Shown: positions 7,390-15,840 of the stretch, piece by piece | How the letters are laid out: each line of letters starts with the position of its first letter | How positions within the stretch are numbered: the stretch's first letter is position 1 | From: an uncultured Bacteroidales bacterium | GTDB taxonomy: Bacteria > Bacteroidota > Bacteroidia > Bacteroidales > UBA932 | Assembly: GCA_944326235.1 (NCBI GenBank) | Contig: CALVDH010000022.1 | Location: 1 to 51,214 of the forward strand | Direction of reading: 5' to 3' | DNA length: 51,214 nucleotides | Translations under genes and position numbers: made by a program | The notes under the pieces: generated by a model | Seen by the model: only the letters and a program-made list of their open reading frames with translations | Told to the model about the DNA's origin: nothing | Databases searched by the model: none

Positions 7390-8658
7390 TTATCTACCAA
7401 GCAGCCACTCAGTAGCAGGAATAACATTTATTGTACAGCCCTCCTCCTCAATTGTCTCCTGCTCCTCAAATGTTACAAGCGTAAGATTGCCGCACTTAAG
7501 TTTCTTTGCAGCATTCTTCAATCCTCTTATCTCCCTATTGCGTGTCCTTTCAGTCGAGATGTCATATGACACCTGTATCAACTCCTGCACATTGCCGTCC
7601 CTGGCAATGACAAAATCAACTTGCGAGGATGCCTCCTTATAGTAGAAAACATCACAGAAGAGAGGTTTATAGCGTCTCATCAGCTCTATACACACTATGT
7701 TCTCCAGTTTCCATCCGAGATTTTCCAATGAGAAGCTATCTTCACGTTCTGTTACAAATGCGGTATCCACAACATATACTTTCTCGTTTCTTACGCGATC
7801 CTTGCTTTTATATGAGAATCGATTGACTCCCACCAATAAGAAAGCCTCCTTAAGGTATGAATAATAGTTTTCCGCCGTATGGTTCGACACCCCGAACAAT
7901 TCTCCTACAGTCTTTGCTACAAATTCCTGACAATAATTATCGGCAAGATATGCCGCTATTCTTCGCAATGCCTCCACATTGCGGACCTTGAAACGTCCGG
8001 CCACATCGTTCTTAATGATTGCATCCAGCAATCCGCCAATGTAACCTCTACGATTACCCTCATTGAATAATTCGGGGAATCCGCCTTGTTGAAAATATTC
8101 ATGCAGGGCACGTTTGCGGAGTCCCTTTGCTTTTGTCGACACCGAAGCCGCATCAACCTTCTTCATCTCACAGTACTCCGAAAATGAAAAAGGATACAGT
8201 TCTACCTTATTGTTTCTTCCCGTCAGATGTGTACTCAATTCCTTACTGAGTAATTTAGAGTTAGACCCCGTAATGAACAGGTGTATTTTTTGACGAAGCA
8301 ATCTATTGACAAACAATGGCCAACCATCTATATTCTGTACTTCATCAAGGAATAGACATTTAAATTCACCATATATCATATACAATGCTTCGAGCAAACG
8401 GTCCAAATCGCTTGCTTCCATATCCTTCATTCGGTCATCATCAAAGTTCACATAAGCAAATTCCGCCCCACTCTGTTTGAGGAACATCTCACACAGAGTG
8501 GATTTGCCGCATCGCCTGACACCTATCACCACCTGAGCTCTATAACTTTTCAAATCAAGCCGTGACTCTTCATGACGGGAGCATAACTCAGAGCAATCAT
8601 TGGACAACAACTCCTCACGCTGATCTGCTACTACTGATAATAATGCCTGCGTATTCAT
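7390..8658 (-). CDS. AAA_14/DUF4143-type ATPase
   Basis: This 422-residue protein has Walker A GVRRCGKS (46-53), Walker B CLFLDEVQNIDGW, the sensor-like ITGSNSKLL, and the LTGR...PFSFSEY segment that marks the AAA_14 plus DUF4143 architecture. The C-terminal part (VYVVDTAFV, then DVFYYKEASSQVDFVIARDG) looks like the nuclease-like DUF4143 tail, with an ELI-type strand after VDFV. These ATPases are very common in Bacteroidota; their function is not known. An upstream ATG at 8715 is disfavoured because a -7 element lies at 8685-8692, between the two ATGs. The gene marks one edge of the defence island and is more AT-rich than the GH105 gene beside it. Confidence 0.85.
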   Translation of the reverse strand: MNTQALLSVVADQREELLSNDCSELCSRHEESRLDLKSYRAQVVIGVRRCGKSTLCEMFLKQSGAEFAYVNFDDDRMKDMEASDLDRLLEALYMIYGEFKCLFLDEVQNIDGWPLFVNRLLRQKIHLFITGSNSKLLSKELSTHLTGRNNKVELYPFSFSEYCEMKKVDAASVSTKAKGLRKRALHEYFQQGGFPELFNEGNRRGYIGGLLDAIIKNDVAGRFKVRNVEALRRIAAYLADNYCQEFVAKTVGELFGVSNHTAENYYSYLKEAFLLVGVNRFSYKSKDRVRNEKVYVVDTAFVTEREDSFSLENLGWKLENIVCIELMRRYKPLFCDVFYYKEASSQVDFVIARDGNVQELIQVSYDISTERTRNREIRGLKNAAKKLKCGNLTLVTFEEQETIEEEGCTINVIPATEWLLGR

Positions 8659-8684
8659 AGTTTGCCATTCATTAGATTTTAATG

Positions 8685-8716
8685 CAAAGATAAGTATATT
8701 TCCATAAGATTGCAAT
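8685..8716 (-). promoter_or_regulatory. Promoter of the DUF4143 ATPase gene
   Basis: Minus-strand TATCTTTG (8685-8692) with ATTG (8713-8716) 20 bp upstream. It gives a start near 8678 and a 20-nt leader to the ATG at 8658, which supports that start codon. Confidence 0.6.
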
Positions 8717-8800
8717 TTTCGCCAAAACTATTTCCATATACAACACATCTATGCTATTCTTATTTCCATATTTACCATTTTGCACATTCAAAATATTCCA

Positions 8801-10675
8801 TCAATAAAGGAGGTCGGTGTAGCTGTCGATGTAGATGGGGGTGCCGAGGATGAAGTTGAATGAGCCCGACGGGAGTTTGGTGCCGTCTATGAGGTCATAG
8901 CCAACGGCTCTTTGTACGATTTCGGCGGGGGTAACTGATGGTTCTGGAGCGGATGTTTCTTTTATGGAGTAGACAAGGTACTTATCCTGCGGAGTGGAGG
9001 TGGAGGACTGGGGGTCGAATGGATAGGATATGGAGTGCAAGGCATTGCGGTCCATGATTTTTGGGGCGCCTGTTATGTCGTACCACGTGTACTGGTCTGT
9101 GTGGTTGATATCGTACAGCAGGAGCTTGCTTGCGTGGAGGGTCTGGTCGGTGGGGCATATCGCTCCGGGACGGTGGTTGGGGCCGTCCTGCAGGCGGACA
9201 TTGTAGAGGCGGTGCTGCCGGATCCATTCGAGGTGGCGGCTGCTCCGGTAACAGCCGATAAGGAGGATTTCCCGGTAGGCGCGGGAGAGTATACGGCTTA
9301 TCTGCTCCATGTAGCCGTTGTGGTCTGATGTGAGGTCAAAGGGCTCGACCTGAAGGCGGAGGTTGTATTTTCCGGCTGTCTTGTCAAAGATGTAGTCGTC
9401 CAGCGGCTTGTTGAATTTCTGTGAGAAGGGGTACAGCAGGAGCAGCTTGGGGATTGCGGGGAAGGTGACGGCTTTGTCCGGATCGGGGCCTTTCTCATAT
9501 TTCCGGCCGTAGGCGAAAAGCTGGTACATGTCCTTGATCTCAATCAGGTAGTTGCTGTCGGGCTTTTCCTGGTTGAGGTTTTTCCATTTGGTGTCGATGA
9601 TGATGCTCTGGTATGTCCTGAAGGGGTCGGTCCGGACTCCGGCTTCGATGAAGATGTCGGGCCGCAGCTGGAAGCGTCTGCCGGAGCCCTGTCTGTCCAC
9701 AAGGTAATGGGCAGTGTGCTGGGTGTGGACTTTGAACTCGTCCGCCCGGGTGCGGAAGTAGTCTTTGAAGAGTTTGGCGACAAAGCTTTCGAAGAGTTTT
9801 TCCGCTGGGAACAGCAGGGCCTGGTTGATGCAGTTGCCACTGAAAGTGGTGAATCCTCTGCCGAGGAGGATGGTTTCGCTCCAGCGGATGATTCGGGTGT
9901 ACTTGTCCATCATCCTGTCTGCGTAGAGGGACCTGTGCAGGTCACCGTGGATGTCGCTGGAGGCGGGTATGTCCGAGAGCAGGTCAAGCAGCATATTGAT
10001 GCGGGCCGAATTTCTGGTTGAGGTGGTGATGCTCTGGAGCCTTTTCAAGGTGCTTACTATGATTTTGTTCTGGGGAATCTGCTCGTCGTAGATATGGTGA
10101 CGGACGTAGAACCGGGACTGGTCGATGCTGTTTCTGCGGATGTGCTCGCTGACCAGCAGGCGGCCTTTGAGGTAACGTTTGTTGCCTTCGGTCAGGATGT
10201 AGCTTTTCCCGAGGCCGGTCTGATAAATCTGCTCCGCTTCGTTGAGGTAGTTGCTGATGTAGACTTCGAGTATGGGGAAGTTCTTCCGGGTCAGCAGGCC
10301 GGTGTCCTGAAATGTGACGGCGTCGATGCCGCGGAGGGCCGAGAGCATCTTCAGGAAGATGTGGCGGCAGGTGTTCCGGTCGGTCTCTTCCTGGCCGGAG
10401 TGGCGGTAGATTTTCGGCAGGATTTCTATTATGGTCCCGTCGGTTGTCTGGACGGTGCCGACATAGTTGCAGGCCTGTATCCTGCGCTTGCCGCCGCGGA
10501 TGGTCTTTTTGAAGACTTTGTCGATGTCGGGGAAGGTGCGGCTGTCCGAATGGCTGAATGCCCATAGGTTCTCAAACGACTTCCGGGACAATTCCTGACC
10601 GCCGTCTGCGAAGAATCCGTCTCCACGTTCTTCTATGGAGCCGTATTCTGAAATGACTATGAGCTTTTCTGCCAT
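8801..10675 (-). CDS. McrC-like nuclease subunit (LlaJI.R2-type)
   Basis: This 624-residue protein is longer than E. coli McrC (about 350). The middle holds the McrC core, including KGRLLVSEHIR and the PD-(D/E)xK nuclease motif RPD (D340), followed by DTKWK (D361, K363). The C-terminal extension of some 200 residues is not assigned. McrC-type subunits cut DNA when driven by the McrB GTPase. The gene starts 8 bp after the McrB-like gene and is last in a four-gene operon with two m5C methyltransferases, the arrangement of the lactococcal LlaJI system. Local GC is high (38 of 60 bases at 9661-9720), like the chromosome and unlike the methyltransferases. Confidence 0.88.
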   Translation of the reverse strand: MAEKLIVISEYGSIEERGDGFFADGGQELSRKSFENLWAFSHSDSRTFPDIDKVFKKTIRGGKRRIQACNYVGTVQTTDGTIIEILPKIYRHSGQEETDRNTCRHIFLKMLSALRGIDAVTFQDTGLLTRKNFPILEVYISNYLNEAEQIYQTGLGKSYILTEGNKRYLKGRLLVSEHIRRNSIDQSRFYVRHHIYDEQIPQNKIIVSTLKRLQSITTSTRNSARINMLLDLLSDIPASSDIHGDLHRSLYADRMMDKYTRIIRWSETILLGRGFTTFSGNCINQALLFPAEKLFESFVAKLFKDYFRTRADEFKVHTQHTAHYLVDRQGSGRRFQLRPDIFIEAGVRTDPFRTYQSIIIDTKWKNLNQEKPDSNYLIEIKDMYQLFAYGRKYEKGPDPDKAVTFPAIPKLLLLYPFSQKFNKPLDDYIFDKTAGKYNLRLQVEPFDLTSDHNGYMEQISRILSRAYREILLIGCYRSSRHLEWIRQHRLYNVRLQDGPNHRPGAICPTDQTLHASKLLLYDINHTDQYTWYDITGAPKIMDRNALHSISYPFDPQSSTSTPQDKYLVYSIKETSAPEPSVTPAEIVQRAVGYDLIDGTKLPSGSFNFILGTPIYIDSYTDLLY

Positions 10676-10683
10676 CGGATATT

Positions 10684-12357
10684 CTATGCGGTGATGTGGT
10701 CTATGAATGCGGATGCCGATTCATTGCTCATGGAGGCGCTTTCTATACCCTCTGTGTTCAGGATGTAGAAACTGGTTTCCTCGCTGTCAGAGTCGTATCT
10801 ACTGAATGCTGCTGTTGCGTCACCATCCTCGATATAGAAAGAGTGTTCATCAGGGATGCGGTCCTTTTCTCCAAGGACGAAACGTATCTTCTCCACATCG
10901 TTGTAGAAGTACTCCTGCAGGAGAGGGATGATTTTATTTGCCAGTGCTTTGAGTATCCGAATGCTCTCGTCTGCGGCAGAGGCTTCTATGTCGTAGAAGT
11001 AGGAATGGCCTATCTGGCGGTCCTGGCCAAGGAGGGCACGGATTCTGCCATTTATCGCTTGAAGAACGGTTTTGGCTTTCTCATTCCTCAACACATCGTA
11101 GTCCGGCAGATATTCCTTGAACTGGAAGCGGCGGCGGAGTGCGGTGTCCAGTATCTGGATGCTGCGGTCGGCGGTGTTCATGGTGCCGAGTAGGCGGAGG
11201 TTGGCAGGGACTCCGAAAAGCTCCTGAGTGTACGGCAGCCTGACTATCATTTCGTTTTGGGCTCCCAGTCTCTTGTTCTCTTCTATCAGGGATATCAGGT
11301 CTCCGAATACTGCCGATATGTTTGCGCGGTTGATCTCGTCTATGCAGAACAGAAACTGCCTGGATGTGTCCCCAGCTATTGCTGCGAATTTGGCGTTCCT
11401 ACTTTCTTTGGTGTCGGAGCAACATTCTGCCAAGGAACTGTAGCCGGTTAAAACAGCAGCCCTCTCACATGCATTGTAAAACACACCTTTTTCGTAACTG
11501 TATTCTATATTGCCATCTTCTTTAGTCTTGGCTTTCAGACCGATGATGAACTCCTCGTAGCTGTAGGACTGGTGGAAGGTGATGACGGAACGGTTACCCT
11601 CTGGATATCCGGCAAATATTTTCTGCATTTCATAGGTTTTGCCTGTGCCCGGAGGGCCGTAGAGGATGGTTTGGACAGTCTCTTCTTTTTTAACGAAATC
11701 AACACTTGATTTATCTAAATGAGAGATTACATTCTCTCCATTAAGATCTATTGTATTGTATGAATATTTTTCAAATACTATAAGTTCCTTTGTATCAACA
11801 TCGAAAAGGTATTTGCCATTTTTCAGAGGCTGATCAGCTACATTTATTTTGTAAAAATCAGTGGTATCTGGAGAATCAGATCGTTTTAGTTTTGGCGCAT
11901 CAAAACTTATAGTCATTTTATTGATATTATCCCCATTCTGCACACTGATGGAGTAACCATCAGTTTTAGACCCATATTCTGATAACCTTTCAATATTCCC
12001 AATCGTGGCTCCATTGCCAGTCACAAAGATAGTAATGCGATTATGTTTTACGACTCTTATTGTGAAAATAGATTGCTCATCTCCTTCTATCTTCGTTAAT
12101 AAAACATCATCCCCTTCACACACATCATAATCTCGATATATTGGCCCCATTTGGTTGACACGGAACTCATTTCCCTCTGCTGATTTTAAATAATAAGACT
12201 TGTCACTAATTAAATCATTTACTTTTACTTCTTGTCCAGGAGGGAATAGATGCGACAAATCAACATCTTTACTAATAAGAAGATAAGTTTCGTGCGTATT
12301 TCCTTTACCTAATTCGGTATTGTTAGGACGATGGATGTATTGGTATATTTTTGTCAT
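10684..12357 (-). CDS. McrB-like GTPase subunit (LlaJI.R1-type)
   Basis: This 557-residue protein has Walker A GPPGTGKT (234-241), Walker B CIDEINRANIS (about 338-348), and MNTADRS (393-399), the McrB-type motif for guanine nucleotide recognition, followed by the LRRRF arginine finger region. Residues 1 to about 222 are a separate domain that should recognise the target site; I cannot name its fold. In McrBC-like and LlaJI-like enzymes this subunit translocates on DNA and activates the McrC partner. It overlaps the upstream methyltransferase by 4 bp. DNA coding for the N-terminal domain is very AT-rich (16 G/C of 60 at 11761-11820), while the GTPase part is close to chromosomal composition. 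Confidence 0.9.
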   Translation of the reverse strand: MTKIYQYIHRPNNTELGKGNTHETYLLISKDVDLSHLFPPGQEVKVNDLISDKSYYLKSAEGNEFRVNQMGPIYRDYDVCEGDDVLLTKIEGDEQSIFTIRVVKHNRITIFVTGNGATIGNIERLSEYGSKTDGYSISVQNGDNINKMTISFDAPKLKRSDSPDTTDFYKINVADQPLKNGKYLFDVDTKELIVFEKYSYNTIDLNGENVISHLDKSSVDFVKKEETVQTILYGPPGTGKTYEMQKIFAGYPEGNRSVITFHQSYSYEEFIIGLKAKTKEDGNIEYSYEKGVFYNACERAAVLTGYSSLAECCSDTKESRNAKFAAIAGDTSRQFLFCIDEINRANISAVFGDLISLIEENKRLGAQNEMIVRLPYTQELFGVPANLRLLGTMNTADRSIQILDTALRRRFQFKEYLPDYDVLRNEKAKTVLQAINGRIRALLGQDRQIGHSYFYDIEASAADESIRILKALANKIIPLLQEYFYNDVEKIRFVLGEKDRIPDEHSFYIEDGDATAAFSRYDSDSEETSFYILNTEGIESASMSNESASAFIDHITA

Positions 12358-13871
12358 AGGAGATGTTGTTTAATTACATTGGCTATTCCTTCTGCCATCA
12401 GAACGGGAACAGCATTGCCAATTTGCATATAAGTCTTTAAATATGCTCCAAGAAAGAGATAATCATCTGGGAATGACTGGCAACGAGCGGCCTCTCGTGG
12501 CGTGATAGCTCTTATTTGGAAAGGATGAATATGAGAATGACAATCCATTCTTAAATGAGCAGTTATTGTTCTTGACGGCTTATCAGGTATAAGTTTATAA
12601 TATTTATCTTTAAAACAGTGTAATCGATGTTTATATGGCATGATATCGGCGATTTTTGCATCTGTAGCATCATTCCCTGGCTCAAGTAGCCGATATATAT
12701 CATAATTAATATCATTTAAGTAACGAGCCTTATGGTTAAAAACAAACGGTATTCTCCGACCATTGTTTATTAACCTAAGGTACGGGCTATCATCACCACT
12801 AAAATGATTAACATCTATTTTTTTGCCCGAAGTATCTGAATCAACTTCATTTTGATTCTTGATACGAGGTGCTCTTAATGGAGCAATATAATCAAGAGCA
12901 TCTTTCAAGACAAAGGACTTACTGTCAATATTTCTAAAAGATATTTCTTTGAATATGTCGTCAGGAGTAATATTTTGGTTTTCAATTATATCGTTTCTTA
13001 TTGCAATAAAAATAAGTCTTTCACGAGCCTGAGCAACTGAAAAATCGTAGGAGTTCAGAAGTTTGTATGAGACCCTATATGAATATTCTTGTCCATTTTT
13101 TATCCCAGAAATAGATTCATAATCTTCAACAACTTGGTTTGCAACGGATAACATCCCATGGACATTTTCCATAACAACGAATTTTGGAAGAATTTTTTTT
13201 ATCGCACGAATATAGTATTTGTACAGTTCATTTCGGGGATCATCTATAATCCTTTGCTTGTTTGCAGAGCTAAACCCCTGACATGGAGGTCCGCCAACAA
13301 CAACATCAATATCCTCTGTCACATAATCTTCTATGTGATCAACAATGCTACGGATGTCAGCATTAAGAATTTTTGATGCTGGAACTTCTGGATGATTATA
13401 TCTGTATGTTTGGATACAAACTTCTTCAAAATCGTTGGCAAAAGACACTCTATATCCTGCTTTAACGAAGCCACAACTCAAACCTCCAGCTCCTGCAAAA
13501 AAATCAACTATCGTTGGCTTTCCAGAGCTGAATTCTTGAATTTGAAGTAAGTGTCTTTTGTAATTACTTAAATTGTCCAACAATTTTCCTATACCTTTAG
13601 AATGAGTAACAGCAAAGGCGATGCATCTCCGGAATCGATGTGATAGGTCTGTTCCAACATTTTTCTCAAAAAAATCTACATTATGGAGTTTATCAATAAC
13701 ACCCATTTGCTTCATTTCTTTGAGCATTTCCGTACTATATATCGTAATATCTGGTATTGTTAGGGCATTCTTTTCTGCATAGCACTCTACGAGTCGCACA
13801 TATACGGATACCAATTCAGCAAATTGATTTCTGAACTTCTTATCTTCCAACTTTGAAGGTTCAAATATCAT
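12354..13871 (-). CDS. DNA (cytosine-5-)-methyltransferase, second of a pair
   Basis: This 505-residue enzyme carries all core m5C motifs: I (DFFAGAGGLSCGF, about 123-135), IV with catalytic cysteine C197 in GGPPCQGFS, VI (MENVHGM), VIII (QARERLIFIA), IX and X (REAARCQSFPDD, then GNAVPV). An N-terminal extension of about 115 residues, predicted helical, is absent from the other enzyme of the pair. It transfers a methyl group from AdoMet to cytosine C5. With the upstream methyltransferase it would protect both strands of an asymmetric site, as in LlaJI. Both ends overlap neighbours by 4 bp. The gene is strongly AT-rich compared with the chromosome. Confidence 0.95.
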   Translation of the reverse strand: MIFEPSKLEDKKFRNQFAELVSVYVRLVECYAEKNALTIPDITIYSTEMLKEMKQMGVIDKLHNVDFFEKNVGTDLSHRFRRCIAFAVTHSKGIGKLLDNLSNYKRHLLQIQEFSSGKPTIVDFFAGAGGLSCGFVKAGYRVSFANDFEEVCIQTYRYNHPEVPASKILNADIRSIVDHIEDYVTEDIDVVVGGPPCQGFSSANKQRIIDDPRNELYKYYIRAIKKILPKFVVMENVHGMLSVANQVVEDYESISGIKNGQEYSYRVSYKLLNSYDFSVAQARERLIFIAIRNDIIENQNITPDDIFKEISFRNIDSKSFVLKDALDYIAPLRAPRIKNQNEVDSDTSGKKIDVNHFSGDDSPYLRLINNGRRIPFVFNHKARYLNDINYDIYRLLEPGNDATDAKIADIMPYKHRLHCFKDKYYKLIPDKPSRTITAHLRMDCHSHIHPFQIRAITPREAARCQSFPDDYLFLGAYLKTYMQIGNAVPVLMAEGIANVIKQHLL

Positions 13872-15091
13872 CGAACAAGATCTTTAAGATTGGACCTGAT
13901 GGATTTAGCAAGTGCTTCGGCAAACAATACTGGTACAGCATTCCCTATTTGCTTATACTTTTCACCCCTTGACCCCTCAAATACAAAATCGTCTGGGAAG
14001 GACTGAATTCTTGCCGCCTCTCTTACCGTAAATGTTCTAGCTTGGGCTAAATCAGGATGAATAAACTGAAAACCATCTTTGTAAATATGCGCAAGTATAG
14101 TCTTACTTGGTAAATCCCACCACTGAACGACATAACTATTGTCAAACACGCGAGCATGTTCATGCTCTAAATCTGGTCTCTTTCTTCTCATTTCACCAAA
14201 CGACCAATGATTGGAAATCATAACCCTAAACCTTTCCCGGTCTAAATCATTATGTTTCCTACATATGTGATCCATGAGAGGGTGAATTCCTTGAGTACCT
14301 ATTCTTTTCAAAAAAGCATTATTGCAAGGGTAGTAGAATTCATTAGTAGAGGCATCTTGTCCAGGCTCTACAGAGGGTAAATCTCCTATTGCGTCTTTTA
14401 CATCTACATATCTTAATAGCTTTCCTCTGTTCTCCTCTGGCATTTCAGGATCATAGTGAGTTTTCTTAACGGCTGAATATAAATCTATTGGATCTTTATC
14501 TACCATATCTCGTCTGACACCCATAATAATAACTCTCTTTCTAAGTTGCGGGACACCATAATTGGCAGAATTATGGATGAGTATTTTAGGGTCATCAATA
14601 ACTTTATAGTTTTCACCTAATGCCTTAATTATTTGTGGAAATATAGGATGTCCATTAACCCTTGCCGTAAGGATTCCCGTAACATTCTCAAAAACGAAAA
14701 ATTTTGGATTAAAGTAGTTGAGAATTTTAACATAACTTTCGAAAAGGAAATTTCTTGGATCACTAGCCATACCTTTTCCGTCACGAACTCTACCAGCCGT
14801 TGAATATGCCTGACAAGGTGGACCTCCTATTATAATGTCTACTGGCCTTCCTTTTACTGCTCCATCTAATCTGGTTATAATATCTTCAGAAGTAATGTCA
14901 TGCTCTATAACATCATCCATCGGATTTTTATAACCATAATATCTCATCCTTGTTCTAAGTGTTTCGCAAGCAAAATGGTTAATTTCGACATGGGCAAGTG
15001 CCTCAAATCCCATTCTATAAAACCCCTCACTTAACCCTCCGCAACCTGCGAAAAGATCTATGAATGTATATTTCTCTGCCTTTTTAGCCAT
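13868..15091 (-). CDS. DNA (cytosine-5-)-methyltransferase, first of a pair
   Basis: This 407-residue m5C methyltransferase has motif I (IDLFAGCGGLSEGF, 11-24), motif IV GGPPCQAYS with catalytic C93, motif VI FENVTG, motif VIII QLRKRVIIMG, and motifs IX and X (REAARIQSFPDD, GNAVPV). The variable region between VIII and IX (about 230-330) is the target recognition domain and is unlike that of its partner, so the two should recognise different sequences, plausibly the two strands of one asymmetric site. It is first in the operon, 28 nt after a probable transcript start, so methylation would precede restriction. Composition is AT-rich, which suggests horizontal acquisition. Confidence 0.95.
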   Translation of the reverse strand: MAKKAEKYTFIDLFAGCGGLSEGFYRMGFEALAHVEINHFACETLRTRMRYYGYKNPMDDVIEHDITSEDIITRLDGAVKGRPVDIIIGGPPCQAYSTAGRVRDGKGMASDPRNFLFESYVKILNYFNPKFFVFENVTGILTARVNGHPIFPQIIKALGENYKVIDDPKILIHNSANYGVPQLRKRVIIMGVRRDMVDKDPIDLYSAVKKTHYDPEMPEENRGKLLRYVDVKDAIGDLPSVEPGQDASTNEFYYPCNNAFLKRIGTQGIHPLMDHICRKHNDLDRERFRVMISNHWSFGEMRRKRPDLEHEHARVFDNSYVVQWWDLPSKTILAHIYKDGFQFIHPDLAQARTFTVREAARIQSFPDDFVFEGSRGEKYKQIGNAVPVLFAEALAKSIRSNLKDLVR

Positions 15092-15125
15092 CGGTCCTTT
15101 TGTCGCATTATAGTTATCAATTTTG

Positions 15126-15133
15126 CAAAAATA
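15126..15133 (-). promoter_or_regulatory. -7 element of the restriction-modification operon
   Basis: Minus-strand TATTTTTG matches TAnnTTTG and lies 35 bp upstream of the methyltransferase ATG. No clear TTTG -33 box sits at the expected distance. Confidence 0.5.
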
Positions 15134-15782
15134 GTGATTTTCTGCTTACTTCCGATTAAAAACCGCACAGTCACCACACAGAATCATAGCATATCTATAA
15201 ATCAACAACTTATACGCACAGCATTTCGTTGTTCTCTCAAAATTTTTGCAAAATTCCGAGTCACGGAGCTAGTGAGGTCAAAAATTCTCCGTATGGCTTT
15301 TGGCCTATACGATATCATAAATCATCAATCCCACAGAGAAGAACTCCTTTCATTATGTGAGAGACACAAAGATACAATCGAGTTGAGAATCACTTGGGAT
15401 GATGAATTTAGGAAAAATCGCTCAGTCACGCTTTCTGTTCCATTTTAACAAGTAACATATCGCCCGAATCGTCCCGTACATAACAATCTTTTATCATTGC
15501 TGCAGTGATTACGAGCTTTGGAAGCGAAACTGCCTTTCCTTATTATGATTTTACAACGATGCGCCAATAAGCACCATAGTCTGCCCCTTCTCGGACAAGT
15601 AATCCTTTAGATTTGCATTTACGTTTGCAGACACCTCGCTGTCCGTCCCAACCGCTCATAGCATACGCATAGTTTTCGGTGGAATCCATACCATATTTCG
15701 ATAGTAAAACAAAGTTTGCCCTATGCTCTATCGAAATAGACCAGCAACTCTATCTGAAATACCATCGATGTAAAGCCAATGT
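15134..15782. other. Gap between R-M operon and TIGR04141 gene
   Basis: About 650 bases without a convincing gene. A plus-strand frame could encode 51 residues from 15293 to 15448, with a protein-like tail (LSLCERHKDTIELRITW), and may be a gene remnant; I do not recognise it. An 11-bp perfect inverted repeat pairs 15694-15704 with 15728-15738 around 23 bases and has no T-tract, so it is not an obvious terminator. No transposase, integrase or tRNA is visible. Confidence 0.4.
15543..15689 (-). CDS. Possible 48-residue basic small ORF
   Basis: An ATG at 15689 opens a 48-codon frame rich in Lys, Arg, Gly and Tyr, with two cysteines close together (VCKRKCKSKG). It has no visible promoter element or ribosome binding site, and its 5' end is close to an inverted repeat. 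It could be a real small protein, the remnant of a larger gene or chance. I do not recognise it. Confidence 0.2.
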   Translation of the reverse strand: MDSTENYAYAMSGWDGQRGVCKRKCKSKGLLVREGADYGAYWRIVVKS

Positions 15783-15815
15783 AACAAAACAAGGGCAGGT
15801 ATTGCATCTTGCCCT
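15783..15815 (-). terminator. Probable terminator of the RloAB-TIGR04141 operon
   Basis: Read on the minus strand, GGGCA/TGCCC forms a short stem around about 12 bases (15793-15814) and is followed by TTGTTTTGTT. It lies about 25 bases after the stop of the TIGR04141 gene. The stem is short, so confidence is moderate. Confidence 0.4.
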
Positions 15816-15840
15816 CACTAAAAACTTACTTGAAACATAA

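Noticed and set aside
8801..12357. Stand-alone Type IV McrBC system
   Set aside because: Two m5C methyltransferases overlap the McrB-like gene in the same operon, which fits LlaJI-type R-M; a methylation-dependent nuclease would attack its own DNA.
15134..15448. 104-codon open frame on the plus strand as a real gene
   Set aside because: Its first part overlaps the promoter of the R-M operon and has no family features; only the last third looks protein-like, so at most it is a remnant.
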